64,000 nt of DNA, taken from Luscinia megarhynchos (Eukaryota > Chordata > Aves > Passeriformes > Turdidae). The first letter of the stretch is position 1, and each line of letters opens with the position of its first letter. The notes beneath the pieces were generated by a model that was not told the DNA's origin, ran no database searches, and saw only the letters and a list, made by a program, of their open reading frames with translations. The stretch covers positions 26,369,002 through 26,433,001 of the forward strand of contig CM067570.1 in the NCBI GenBank assembly GCA_034336665.1. Direction: 5' to 3'. A program made the translations under genes and the position numbers. Of this stretch, positions 1 through 36,775 are shown piece after piece.

Positions 1-3000
1 GTAATTAAAGAAAGTTGCCTGCATAGAATGGATGTTGTACTGCTCTTTAGTATCTGCAGCAGTGAGATGGACAGATGATTGGTTAAAGTCCATTTACTGT
101 TGAGAACATACACAAGAGGTGATTGAGGAGTTTAAATGATAGTAATGTGCCCTTTTACATAGAAATGTAAGGCATGCTGACAAAGGATTTATCCCAGCAC
201 AAGCTCATATTTCTTTGTGTAACAGTGGAGAACTTTCCATTACTTTTTTTTTGGTGTGTGTTTTGTTGAGCTGAAACAGCATAGAGTCGTAAGCTAAATA
301 TGGACAAAGAGGGGAAAGCAAGGGGAGTTTAAATGTGAAATGGAAAAATTACTAGATCCTTATGCCTGTGGGTCTGAGGTTTTTTTAAGGTCCTTGTTTC
401 TTGTTCTTAGCATAGAACAGGACTTAGGCAAAATTGCTGAGCTTCCAAGGCTGCTTCTAGATTGTTAATTATGTATTTGTTCTGTTTGGTAGTTATGTAA
501 TTGGCAAACCACCATACCCAATGGTCTCCAATGTTGAATCTGTGCAGTAATTTCAAATAGTAGTATCCTTAAGCTTCTGGAAGTTACTAAACCATATTTG
601 TGGCAATTTCTTGAGAAGAGAGGTGCTAATTTTGTTAGACTTCATATGGGCCATTCTGATAGCTTCCTTCATGTTGGTGGACTGCAGCAAACTGCAGTGC
701 AAATCTTATCATGTCAGAGTGGCAAGAGCTTCTTGAAAATCTCTGAAAGAGTTCCATGTTACCTATGGATATACAAATAGAGATAGGAGTCTTGGACTGG
801 AGGGCAAGTTGAATGCAACTAGAAAAGAAATACCTAAAATACTACATGGATTTAAGCTAAACATTCATAAACTGCTTATCTGCACTGTTTATATTCATAG
901 ACATGAATATGGCAGCAACCTTTCCTTAAAATCACAGGTGGCACATGCACTGCATGATTTCCATTGAACAGGAAGGCTGGGAGCAGGCTACTACCTTTTG
1001 TTTGCTTACATCTGTGCATCTGCCAAGAGTTGTTTCATGTGTTCTGAGTCTTCAGCTTTGCCTTCACCCATGCTAGTGTAAACACCACAGGAGTGTGAGA
1101 GGCCTCTGTGTATCTGTTGAATAAGAAAACTTCCTAGCTTGTTTTTGTTTTCTGGGAGAAGGAGAGAACAAGATTGTCTCCTCATTACAATTTGTGCTCG
1201 AAGTTGAGACAGCAAATAAAAATTTACAAACAATTTAGGCATAGCTTGTTGTCAATGTATCTCTAAAGGACCAATTGCAGAAATAACTGAGATGCCCTTT
1301 GGGCTTGCAGAGGTATTGGAGTGGACTTGGACTATGCGTGGTCATGTAAGAACAATTGCTGCCTTCAGAATATGCACCTTTTCTGCATCAGTGGTGAAAG
1401 TACTCCTGCAATCATTCCTTGTAGGTGCAGAAATGAAACTTTGTGGATGTTGCAATTTGAGACTTTGCTGCACTTGTCTCCTCAGCCATAGAAAAATGTT
1501 ACTGAGGCATCTGGGTGTTTAAATCATTCAAATGGCAGCTGTGTTCCACACATACCTTGTGTTCCAGGAATCATGGCATTAAACTCTGAAAGAGAGTGCT
1601 TAGCGTTTTCCTTTCTATGGGTTAAATCCCTTCAGTTAGCTGTAGGTTTTATATGGTTTTTCACAGTTAATGTTACAGTTTCCATGGCATAACTAAAACT
1701 CACTAATTTTGCTTCTTAATTTAAATCAAAATGTTAGCCCTATATATCTAGTTTTTAACTTGCCAAATCAGCCCAAAATTAAACTCTGACATTTTTAGGG
1801 AAATGGTTGAAGGTGCTCTAGTAAATTCCATAATAATACTTGTATGTTAACTTTGTAATTTTTTCCCCTAGCTACTTCAGTGTTTAAACTGAGTAAAATT
1901 AAGGCTGCTAAGGCAGAAAAATAAATGTGCAACAGTGGGATTTCATGTGTGTTGTGCACAAAGTCCTAATCAGGTTAAGATCGTGGATGGATTCCAGATC
2001 AGATTAGAGGTCAGTGGCCAATACTAATTGGCATTGATGCTGCTGAAATTGTGTAATTGAGTATTGTGCTGATTGTCACAGTGTCTTTTGTGCCACCCCT
2101 CCACTCCCCCCTTTATTTGGCAACTTAAAATTTACTAAATGTTTGAAGGTTAGTTTGGTTATTTCCTCTGTGCCCTTTTTCTTAGACTTGCAGGTTCTGG
2201 TCTGTGCTAAACACAGAAAACTACGTAGGTTCAACATATGAAAATTAGAAGGAAGCTCAAGAAAATTGAAGTACAGTGCCTGTAGATATTAATTTTGTCT
2301 AATAAATGCAGAAAGCTTAAAGATTTGTTGGTCAGTGGGGAAGTGAGAGTGCTATGCCTTTTTCTTTTTTTATTTTTTGTCAACTTCTAGGAAAGAGCTG
2401 CTTCAGCACAGCTTCTTGTCATTTTGCTGAAACATATTGCAGGAACCTTATCACACTTGGCTGGTGGAGATGTGTGTGGGTGTGATGGTCCATTGCCCTT
2501 CTCTGCTGATGGTACTCCCATGATTGGAAACTACTGTATTTGATGGCTTATTTTGATAATAATTTTTGATCTTGCGAGAGAGAGGAGTGAACAAATCTTA
2601 AATGGACATTATAATGCCAATTAGGAAACCTTAATCACTGTTGTCTGTTGTCAGCTCCATCAAGTTTTGATGTATTTCAAATTAATATTCCAATGGGTAG
2701 CTTTTGGAAGACAAAATATCTCTCCTACAGGGAAAGGATGCAAGCTTTTCTTGGCTTTATGCAGAATTCTGGTAGTAGTTATTTTATTGCTATTTCTATG
2801 AACTGGTGGGGCATTCTGCTTTAGTAATGTGTGCTGACTTTGAACAGATTGCCATGATTATCTCTTTGTCTTTCTGAATGCAGACTTTAGAGCTTCCTGA
2901 AATATGTAAGGTTGCTATAAGTAAATGCTGCATATTTATGCACATGTGTCGCATCCATGGAAAGTGGAGAAGGTTTTTATTAGCATTTCCTTTTTTATTG

Positions 3001-6000
3001 CAGGGGAATGTTTGAAGCTGCCATCTTCTTGGTTTTAATAGTTTAAATGAAACAGATAGAACTGATTAGGGAATAAAATGTTAAAATATGTTATGAAAAT
3101 CTTTTCAAAGTGCCAGTTGGATAGCTGGCAGATAAGGCAAAAAGGATGAGGATTTTACCTCTGAGTTTGAAACCCTTGCTGCTCACTGAGAAGAAAGAAT
3201 TATGGTGTAATCATCTTAACTCTCAAATCTGAACATAATTGCAAGTACAGGGTGTTAGGTCTGGGTTTGTATTTTGTTTAGAACAGTTTTTTCATGTGCT
3301 GAAGGAGTCACATGAGGACTATGTGTGTTGGTTTTGGCTTGTTCTTGGGGGGTTTTTGTTGTCCTGGTGGTGTGGGTTTTTTTCTTCAGCTTTTTTTTTT
3401 TTTTTTTCCTTTTTTTGTCTTTTTACCTGATCAGCCCTACTTTTTGAGAAGTTACTCTACATTCTCTCTGCAGGTCCACTGTGCATTCCAATGACCTCAG
3501 TATTTGTAAACCTTCTGTCTAAGTTGCCCTTGAAAGACTGTGTTTTGTGGAGCATGCTGTATGAAAAATGAGTATATTACTTACACCAAAAATGGATAAT
3601 CTAGCAATTTCAGGTGCCTGCTGCTTGAACTTTGGTAAATGCTGCTGATCCCTATCAGCACAATTGCACAGGGAAACAGAACAAGCTTTTAATTAAACTC
3701 AAGCTTTGATTAAAAATTTTTGATTAGGTGTTTGAAGAGAATGAACTGAATTTGCTCTATGCCAGTATAACTTACAAAAAAGTAAAAGATCATAAATATT
3801 ACCCAGATGGGCAGTACCTGTAAAAGATTAGAGAAACTATTTATGTTTAGTATAGTTCATGTGGGTGTATTTCCATCTGAAGTAGATGTAATATATGGAA
3901 TTTCTCAAAGAAGATTGATATTGCAAAAAGCAGTAGTGTAACTCCTAACAAGTTTGCATGTAAGGCCATCTCTGGTCTTTTTCCAAGGGTAAATTTATTC
4001 CAGAAACTTGAGGAAAGGAAAAGCACTGTTTACCAACTGCTTTTGAAGTTTGTGGGTTTTTTAAGTGAGAGAACTATTCAGTATTACAAACAAAAACTCA
4101 GAGTATCTCTGTGTATGGATGAGGTTATGTAAAAATGGCTGAAGATTGGAACATTGAGTCCTCAGTGAGGTTTTTTTGAATGCAATAAAATACGTTTGAA
4201 AATTTAGAACACTGTAAAGTTAACCATCTCTGTATAAATTCCATTCCCCTGTCCACACAAAATAGCTTGGGGAAGCATACCTGTGAAGCTTGCTGCATGG
4301 ATTTTCAATGCTGCCTGTCAGATCTGTAATATTTCATGATCTTGAAAGACATTTTTTGAATATATATGGGGATAATATTTGACAAAAACTTTAAATTTTG
4401 TTCAGGCTATAAGTAGAAAATAGTATGAAAATAATATTGTGCATTTAAGATCTTGCTCTTGTTTCTGTGGTGTTGGGGGGAAGAAAAAAGGCTGTGTATT
4501 TCAACTGGAGTCAGTAAGCACCTGTGGAAGGCTGTTTTCTTTTTGTGTCTGTTTTGTTTTGTTGTTTGTTGTGGTTTTACACTACTTTATTTTTTATCCT
4601 GGTCTATAGCTTAGATAAATGAAAAACATTGTGGAAAATCTTGCCTAACAGGGTGCATAAAAGATTGGGTCGATTTAAATTGTTTCTGCAGTGATTGTGT
4701 TATGTTCCTAAAGATATTATGTATGAAGTTTTGCCCTAGAAAAAAAATAGTTTAAATTTCAGATTTAAAAGCATCCAAACAACTTCCTGAAGTCATGTTA
4801 GTAACTTAGTGTCCTCACTACTTTAAAAATACATGAAAAATGAATCATTTCATACTGAAATATTCATTAGTCCTTTCTTTCGACTGGTTGGTTTGTGTTC
4901 TGTTGTAATGTTGGTTTAACAGTAGAGGAATAATGATTGTAAACAATATGCTTTGTGTTTAACTATTCAGCAGTGAAGATTAATTATTAAACTCACACCA
5001 AGACAAAGGGGGTACCTGGTGTAGTTGTTGCACTAATTTACATTTACTACTGTTTTAATTCTCACACAGGTATTTCACTGAGAAGCAGCATATACTTCCA
5101 AGTAATAGGCCACTGAGTGCCAATTATAGTAAACTGAGTTTTAGTTTCATGAGCTCTTTTAATAATGTGAGGTTACACTTTCTTTAGAGACACTGTTTCT
5201 TTGGCTGTTTTCTGTGAAGGAGAGTTCTGCAAAGGCCATGTAGTTTCCTGCTCTGGAGGAATCCTAGTGAGGTTAGTAGTAGGGCTGGTCATAAGCATCA
5301 AATTTGTAGCACAATCACCTTAATCCGTTGGGACAAATATATTGGTCATTGATGTTCACCCAGCTCTTGATGGATCGTGCTATATAGAATTAACGTGGTC
5401 AGGAACATGTTTTATTTCTTATGTGTGGAAATTCTGACTTGTACAGTGTCTAACCTCAATATAAAATTAACACTGGTTTTCTCTCTGTTTTGTGAGATTG
5501 TTCTTTGCAGCTTTTAAAACTCCTCTCTAACATTCAGAAAACTAGAGTGAGACTGAAAATGACTGACACTGAAATAATGCTGTGATGCATGCCATGGAAG
5601 AAGACAAGTTGTTTCCTCTGCAGTGACAGTTGGAAGTGATAAAGGCACTTACAGTTTTAACTGTGAAAATTGTAGCAGATCTTAGTTTTCAGAATTCTTG
5701 ATGCTACTCTGCTTCACCTCTGAATAGTGATTAGCCTCGGTATGTGACTTAAGTCCTACTTGTAAGTGTGTGTAGGGTTCAACTTGCTCATGTATTCCAT
5801 TAGGTCAAGCAGAAGAGATCTGGGCTGTTCTGAAATTGTGTCATCTTGATGAGTAGTGGTGTGATTAGTGATGTTTCATTTAACTAAATTTGTTGTTCAG
5901 TTCGCTTTTTAAAGTCTGGGAACTTGTATTGGAAAAGTGAGACCAGCATATCAATCAGAATTAATTTTGTCCTGGAAAACTGTACATCTTAAATGTGAAT

Positions 6001-9000
6001 GAAGCATCTGAGTCACATATTAAATTTATGGCATAGTGCAATAAAACATTATGTCTTAGTTCTTATGGATCTTTATTTTAACTCTGCCATTTGAAAGCTT
6101 ATTTTAGAACTTTGTATTCATACTGCATCATTTTTTTAAAGTCAGCAAGATGACATAATTTTAGCTATAATTGAGGTAAATTCAGATAAATTTGGAGATT
6201 CCAGTCATTTAAGAATTTGTGAATGTGTAAGCAAGTGTGTGGATGGGGGAAAATTTGTCACTTCAGCTTAATCTATTTACACTCCTCTTCCCGGAGGTGG
6301 AGGCTTTACCATCTGGAAGTTGGAAAGATTAGAATAAGGAATTTCATTACTTTGAGCAGAGGATCCTCTGGGTTAGATCTCTCTGAGAAAAGGGTAGAAG
6401 AAAGGAGGTTAGGTAAATTAATTAATGAATATATAACCTAAATTCCATTTTGTGTGAATTACAGTTGGCAGGGAATACTGCAGTGAGAAATATATATACT
6501 GATATTGGAATTTAGATATTGGTCTGGAATTGACGTCAAATTTTTGATGGATATTTTTATATTATAACAGGCATTTATTTCTCTCAAGTGATGATTTTAC
6601 AGCTCAAAAGTGGTAAGCTGCTTAGAATCTTCAGCTGGTATTTCTAGAACGTTTGTGCATGAATTTCTTTCCTGATCATAGACCAGATAGTGATCTTAGC
6701 ATAATGCTTGCAGTCTTTTTCCAAACTGCTTACTGGGGAGGGTTTGGTGGTGTGTCTTTTTGTTGATTTGTTTTGATTTGGTTTTGAATTTTGTTTTGAT
6801 TTTGTTCCCACAGAAATTCTGTTTCAAGATTTCTCTTAGCCTGTGTCTGTTCATTTTTAGTACTTGGCACTGCCTGCCTTAAAAAGACCACCTTAACTGT
6901 GATTTTGCAAGTGTTAGTTTGCTGAGGCTTTTTTTTTAGACTCCTTCTTTTACTATGCATTTTGTATCTTTATTTAGCTAGATTTAATTTACTTCATGAA
7001 CCAGAACCATGAATGAGAAGGTGTTTTGGAGAGGTAGGGTTACACGGAAAGTAATTTGCATGGGTAAGTAAAGAAGTTAATGCAGAAAAACTAGCACAGG
7101 AAGAGTTATTGCATATGAACTAATGCAGAGGGAGGACAAACTTGTATTGTCTGGTGTGGGATGGGTTATCACCAGGATCCTGACAAGAGAATGTTTTAGG
7201 ATTAGTGTAGGATGACTACGTGGAGTTGTTTCTAAGGAAACTGGTGCTGAGAGAGTAAGGTAACATTTCTGTGGCTAACCTACGTGTGTGTATATATATA
7301 TTTTTTTAAGTGCGTCAGGTGCTTATAATAGAATAATTAATGTGTGTTTTGTGGTTTTTTATTTAATTTTATTATTATTATTCTATTTTATGGCTGCAGG
7401 ATAATGTCTTTATTGTTTCCAAAATCCTGTAAGTAATGTAGAGGAGTATTTTCTTTGAATACAGAAGACAAGTTTCTTGTTCCGCATTCTCAATCATCTC
7501 AACTCTTTTCTACCTTTATTTGTTGCATGAACTCCTAGGAAAGTGTACACTTGTGTTTAATTCAGGTTCTGCTTATCTGTCTCTGTGAGGCAAATGGCAC
7601 TTAAATTTTTCTCTGTAGAGTCACCTGATTTCTGTAGCTCTCTACAACTACTCTGCAATACTATGCAATACTATGAAAACTGTGAAAACATCAGCCTTAA
7701 AATAGTTCTTTAAACTGTTATATGGTGTCTGTTTTCAGTATGTTGTGTTTTCATTCCCACTGCCTAATAGTTTGTCTTCAGCAATTTTGTATCTGTAAAG
7801 CACAGATTCAATGTAGGAATGGCACAAAGAAGGTTGGTAGCAGAGCTTGGTGGTGCTTGAAAAGGCACAGAAGATAATTTAGAGTTTAAAAAGACTTAGA
7901 GGAGGCTTTTTGGAATAGATAGGCTGTACCTTTTCTTTACCCCTTTTTTTGGCAGCTGCTGAAATTGATGTGACCTTTTTGATAAGAAATGGATCTTACT
8001 GTGCAAGTATGGTATCCTGAAAGTTTACAAGACTATTATCAATCATCTTTGACTTCTCTGTGGTAAGGCTTTCTCCCATTGTTTTCACATAACTTTCTTT
8101 GTTGCTGATATCCAAAAAGAAAGCTTTTTAGCCTGGTTATTACTAGTGAGTCAGAGTGGGCAGGGAAGAAATGTCTTATCCAAGTTGTTTTGCATGACTA
8201 AGGCTTGTCTAATAAGGCTGGCAACCTAAATCCCACATACAGAATACATCAGCATTTATATTTTAAAGTTGGAATGCATGCCTGTCTGCTGAAGCTTGCA
8301 ATTAAATTACCTGAAAACTAGAGTTGGAAGATTGCTTTTTCTATTAGGGAGAAGGCTTGAGCTGACAATAATAAATTAATAACCTGGAGGAGGTTTTGTT
8401 TCTTTCTGTCTTTGTCAGTTTTTTCCTTGTTTCTCTGTTCTGTGGAGCTGTATGGCCAAGAGAATTCTGGCAGAATGTTTGACTCTGTTTCTAATGGCAA
8501 GTTGTCATTGTAGCTCTGATTTGTTGAGGATAATAGTTTTAAATTTATTATTTTATGTTCTTACCAAAATGACAGTTTATGTGTCTACAGAATAGGATTC
8601 TGGTAGAATAATATGTTTATGTATATGGATACAGGGAAATCACAATGGTATTTGTACTGTATTTATCATAAGAGATGTATATTACAATACATGTACTTTT
8701 GAATAAGTACAAGAAGTCATCAACCAAAATGCAACATTTCCAAGGCTGGTTTTATTTTTTCTTGGGATTAGATTAGCGTTCGAGTCAGACCCTTTTCTAG
8801 TGTGGAAACAGACCATGCTGTGGCTACTTAATATCTTCTGGTATATAATTTTAGAGTAGCTGGATACACCTATATACTGAGTGGTTAAGCAAGGAGTTGC
8901 TTTTAAGAGAGGTTTTTTTGTAAAGAGTATCAATGAAGTGCTAGTATACACTTAAGTTTTTTTTATTTACTCTCCTTGTTCTACAACAGAAGTGAGTATG

Positions 9001-10754
9001 TAAAACAGGTGTTGCAATGTTTATCTATAATAGCTTCTTATTGTGCCCATGATATTTTATGGTAACCTACAGTGTGAGAAACAGTACACTGTTAACAGTC
9101 TAAGATTTCTATCTTGGTGCATTCAAACACTTTATTTTTTATTACTCTGTTACAAGAAAAAGTCCATTCTACCTTCTCAACCACTTTATTCCATGTGCTT
9201 CTAAGACAAGGAGTTCATTATTTCTCTGTTTTTTAAAAATTCCCGTATCCAGGTTAGAAGTTATTTTTCACAATCCTTGTCTTCAACTGCTTCTTAAACA
9301 TTATTTTGCCTTACATATACTTCTTTTTAGGTTGTTTGCATCAAATGTAGCCCAGTATTTCAAATAAGAGCATATTACCAGTTTTGTACACTCTCACGTT
9401 TTCAGATTTACTTTAAATGACTTTGTGTAATCAAGCATCTTGATTTATTTTCTGGCTGCTGATGCATTCCTGAACAGATGTTTTCGTTGCATCATCAGAT
9501 GTATTACCTAGTCTTTTTCCATTTAGTCTTTTACACCTCTGCATTCAGGAATAGCTCATCATGAGAAGTTCAGATTGTGCTTTTGTTATCTGCACTTATC
9601 AGCATGTTGCCTGGTTTTCTTCCCCCAGAGTTTCCCAGTCTTGTTGGTGTGGGTGTGTGGTGGGGAAGCTTCTTTCCTGTGTGCTTCTGACCACCTCATC
9701 TTGTGTTGTCTTCTATCTACTCTGCTTTCTAAGCTGTTAATCATGTTTAACACAGCTGCTCTTCTTACAGAGCTATGAGCTTTCTGGATCAAAGAAACTG
9801 AATGTATGTTTAGTTCAGAGTAAGGATGCATTCTTAATGCTATCCATTTTGGTTTTTTTTTTTACAGAGGCAGCATGGAAAAATCTTTCTTCAAATAAGT
9901 TTCTTTCCATGCTCAGTAATGAGGTATAGATATGAGAGGAGTGTTTACATAGCTTGGAAGAACAAGCTATAGTTGATAATGGAGTTTTCTGTTGTTTTAG
10001 ACCTGTCAGTCCATAATGTTCCCTTACACAAGTTGGCCCTGTGGAGAAACCATGTAGCATGAAGCTGTATTCGTTTGGCTGGCACAATTCAGGTTTTAAT
10101 TGCAAATTATTCTTTTCATGGTCTTTAAGGTAAAAACACATTATATTTTCATTTGTTGTGCAACTGGGACTAAAATTATGTTATATGCATTATGCCATTT
10201 AGTGTATAATGACCAAAACTGGACTCATTTTGTAGTGCATGTCCTGTAATGTAGTCTCTCTCGTGTATCTTTAAACCAGTATAAGGCCTCTTTAAAACAA
10301 ACATACAAAACCCTGAATAAAATTGAAACCACCAACAAAAACCCTCTGCATACTTGAATAATCACATCTTCTTTAGATATTCATAATTTATTATATTTAT
10401 CGGTGACATTATATTTTCCTTTCTAATCTCCAGTTATAGTTGATAGTGTAGCAAGTGGTACTGGCTGAGATTATTTGGGTAATCATCCTGCTGCTGCAGA
10501 TTGATCTTGGTTAGTGGTTTAAATGGAGATTGGTAAATAATAATGTACTCAGTATGTCTTTCTCCTAAATGTAAGTGAAAAACAAGCTCTCTGATAAGCA
10601 CAGTTGATTAAGCCCTTTTTTATTCCTTTTACTGTAATCAAAACTTCTTAGGGAGTTATCTAAGTTCTAGCTTCCATTATTTTGCTAGTATATTGTTGGA
10701 ATAAACTTTTTTCCAGATTTTTATATTTTCAAAGGCAAAAATATTGAGAGTGGT

Positions 10755-10909
10755 GAATTCACCATCCGTGGAGGTGATGTGTATGCCCATGTAGATGTGG
10801 CACTGAAGGGTGTGGTATATTGGTGGAGTTGGCAGTGCTGTGTTAATGGCTGGACTCCATGGTCTTAAAGGTCTTTTCCAATGAAGGCGATTCTGTGATT
10901 CCATGATTG
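10755..10909 (+). mobile_element. CR1 LINE 3'-end fragment
   Basis: The segment follows the 3' end of avian CR1 elements. It has a 'gatgtggcact' block, then 'ttggcagtgctgtgttaatgg', 'ggactccatggtcttaaagg' and 'tcttttccaa', and closes with the diagnostic octamer-type tail 'attctgtgattccatgatt'. It is a 5'-truncated, diverged copy in sense orientation to the surrounding gene, as is usual for CR1. CR1 LINEs with this tail are the dominant interspersed repeats of birds, which supports an avian host. The match is from memory of the consensus; the exact subfamily and 5' boundary are not determined. Confidence 0.88.
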
Positions 10910-11619
10910 GTGTGCATAACACAGTCTAGGAGAGTTCTCTGACTTGGTAATATTCTGTTTACATCTTAACTGTAATTGACAGATGCACAGTGCAAGACTG
11001 TGAATTCCTTCAGAGCAGAGTATTATGGCTCTGATAAAAAGGTTCCAGGTCTAATTTAACAGCCTTGTGTGTCATATTCGGCTGGTTTATGCCAAATGAG
11101 TAAGTTTAGGAGGAAACATTTAAAGTAACATTTCTGGTGCTTTTATGGGGAAGCTTTTTGGCAATTGATTTTTCATATCTGATTTTAACATTGAGTGGCT
11201 GCATTCCTAACTATAACTTTTCCTGTTCCATGCTTTAGTATGAATTCAAACTTGCTTACTTATTCAGTGTTTAAGAAATCTTCATCAGACCATACGTAAA
11301 AATATTTTCGTATGTTTTATTATTACTGTTACGAATAACTAAATTTTGATTAGTTATTATGGTTGCTATATAAGAACCTTTGAATCATAGTAGAAAAAAT
11401 AGAATATTTTTTAAAATAAACATGAGAAATCTCTTATATTCCCTGTACTTTGTTTGTTTTGGGGGAGATGTGAACACTCTGGAAATGAAATTCAGTACTC
11501 TTGGTTCAGGGTACTTCAGCCTTGAATAAATATGCACAGAGCTTAATGTATTGAACCAGTTTACTTTAGGGACACACCCACACAGTGTTTGATGTATTTA
11601 TATTTTTTCCCCCCAAAGG

Positions 11620-11880
11620 TGCCGCAAACCAGAGAGTGAGTGTAAGCATGAGGTGTGCTTTCCAGATGGCCATTTGAAAATCCCAAGAGCCATCTGTGTG
11701 TGAGGCTGAGCCAGCCCCACAGCTGCTGTGCTCTGAACAGTGTCCAAGTGTGCCCAGGGCAGGACGGGGCAGCAAGCTGAGGGGCTCACCCTGCTTTTCC
11801 CCAGTGTTCCTGTACAGGGTCAGTGCAGCTTGTGCTGGGAGTCCATCAGCTGCCTGGCTTCCTTCTTTCTGCAAGTCCTT
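11620..11880. other. GC-rich patch inside an AT-rich intron
   Basis: Base composition rises clearly above the flanks here, with many CAGC/CTGG words and few A/T runs. Several short overlapping frames are open on both strands, as expected of GC-rich DNA, but none resembles a known protein. It immediately precedes the exon-like segment at 11903. It could be an old repeat, a regulatory element or part of a degenerate retrocopy; no function is assigned. Confidence 0.35.
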
Positions 11881-11902
11881 AAAAATGTCTTTAATATCCC
11901 AG

Positions 11903-11998
11903 CAGATAATTTAAAACCTAAAACTGAACCAGCAGTGACCATAGCCAGAGTAGATGTATTTGATGCAGCAGCTGAGGTTCTCAAGCTGATTTACACTG
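11903..11998 (+). other. Unrecognised exon-like segment A
   Basis: The 96-nt segment is bounded by an acceptor-like 'aatatcccag' and a donor-like 'ctg|gtaaag'. It is open in a frame reading through a Lys/Pro/Glu-rich start (KPKTEPAVT) and an alanine-rich helix-like part (VFDAAAEVLKLIYT). The frame stays open from about 11740 to 12018. I do not recognise the protein. It could be a rare alternative exon of HYCC2, part of another gene, a remnant of a retrocopy, or chance. The phase matches segment B (12610-12712). Confidence 0.25.
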
Positions 11999-12609
11999 GT
12001 AAAGAAGTTCCCAAATAAGGCTTGCTTGAAGCTGAATGCATGACAAAACCATTAATATACTTAAGAGTTGGTTCTTATGGGTGTTGTTTGCCTCATGCTC
12101 ACTATGAAGGGATTCTTCAGCAAAAGGTGAACTTCAATGTAATATGTGATTTTTCACAATGACACTGAAATTTTGTCTCTGTAAGAAATACGTACTAAAG
12201 AAATTATAGTATGGGAGAGTCTTTATTCAATTTAAGAATTGCATGTTCTTCAAAGTCAGGGTATGAATTCAGTTCACATTTTATAAAGTTATTACTCTCT
12301 TCTTTCCTCTTGCACTGTACTTTGTAAGTTCTGTGCCTGTGGTACTGTGCACCACTAATACGGAAGGATTTTCTGCAAGAGTGACAAAAGCCTATTTTTT
12401 GGATGAAGGCAATTCCTCCCTTCCTCCTGCTAAAACACTGAACCTTTTTTTTTCAATGGCATGTTGCTTTATTGCAGAAAGATTCACATGGACTTTGGAG
12501 GATTTGATAAACTTCAATTTGCAAGGCCAAAAGAAGTTTACATTAATTCTTGCTTTACTATATTTTTTCCTGATTTTGTGATCATCTTACCTTTTTTTTA
12601 ATCTTTTAG

Positions 12610-12712
12610 AAAACGGGGCAGTACTTGAAGGCTTGACAAATGCATCCCAGGTTGAAAAATTTCTGCATTCCTTCTCCTCTTCCTCCTTTAGAAAACTGAC
12701 TTCTTTAAAGAG
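12610..12712 (+). other. Unrecognised exon-like segment B
   Basis: The 103-nt segment follows a strong pyrimidine-rich acceptor ('ttttttttaatcttttag') and ends at a donor-like 'aaagag|gtaaag'. If joined to segment A it reads in phase, starting ENGAVLEGLTNASQVEKFL and becoming Ser-rich. The next splice-compatible exon was not found: joining B to the first HYCC2 coding exon hits a stop at once. No homologue is recognised. Confidence 0.25.
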
Positions 12713-13639
12713 GTAAAGTTGAATGCTGTGGGCTTTTTTCTAGACAGAGTAAAGTGGAACTCAGCTGCTTCTGTAGCATACACTATGATATTTTAAATTA
12801 AATTCTATACATGGCTCACTCTGACATGGTATCTGTTTCCCTATATCAAACAAGATGTCTTTGTAAACTTTTGTTTGCAGAGATCTCAATAGTTGTTCTC
12901 ATTAGTTATTTCACAGAGTTATTTTTCAGTGTTTCTGCTCAGATAAGTCACTCAGATGTTACTCAAATTTAAATTAATGTTTTTTCTGAATTTGTTGTAC
13001 TTTAGGATGTTTAAAAGTGCTTTAGAAATCTGAAGCAGTTCCTTACCCTCAAGAGAGTTGGTATCCTCCTAATGACTTCCTGCCAAGGGCCATTGAAAAA
13101 ATGATACATTAACTCAAGAAGTGTGTTGGGAAGCCTTTTATCTTATTTTACTTGACTTTTTGTTTAACAATTACTGATGGTTCTTCAATACAAATCTTTC
13201 AGAACGCAAAACAAGTAAGTTCTGAGAACAGAATTGGTTATTCCAGTCATGTAGTCTGGCTATTAAAAGATCATTTATTGAAGGACTTCTGTGATGTAAC
13301 TTGTATGTCAAACATGTAATTTTTTGTTGAACCTAAATAATTTTCAAAACACTGAAAGTCAACTGGCCTGAAGCACTGAATCCTTCTTTTCCTTCCTTCC
13401 CCATTTATTCAGAGCATTTTAGACTAAGCAAAGAAAACAGTTAAATTACGCTTAAATAATGGGCATGATGGTCCAAAATGCAACTTTTTAGTTGTTTTAC
13501 ATTATATAATTCTATTGGAAAGATATTAACAGCTTTTCATTGGGTAGGATTGTAAAAAACGAAATTTTCTTACCATTACTAATATTTACCTTCATTTTTT
13601 TTCCTCTAAAGGTAAGAGAGAAGCAAAAGAAGTAAGAAA

Positions 13640-36775
<23,136 letters not shown>

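Larger units (their letters stand above)
1..13611. other. Non-coding, AT-rich; presumed 5' intron of HYCC2
   Basis: No recognisable protein-coding exon, CpG island or RNA gene is seen in this stretch. Short open frames on both strands look random: low-complexity translations, no family resemblance, no matching splice context. Because no GC-rich promoter precedes the first HYCC2 coding exon, the simplest reading is that the HYCC2 promoter and 5'UTR exons lie upstream of the window and this is intron. Exceptions listed separately are a CR1 fragment near 10.8 kb, a GC-rich patch at 11.6-11.9 kb, two exon-like segments, and a T17 tract at 3391-3407. Confidence 0.55.

Noticed and set aside
3391..3407. 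Poly-T tract as a possible reverse-oriented retrocopy tail
   Set aside because: No upstream gene-like sequence on the minus strand and no target-site duplication visible; treated as simple low complexity.
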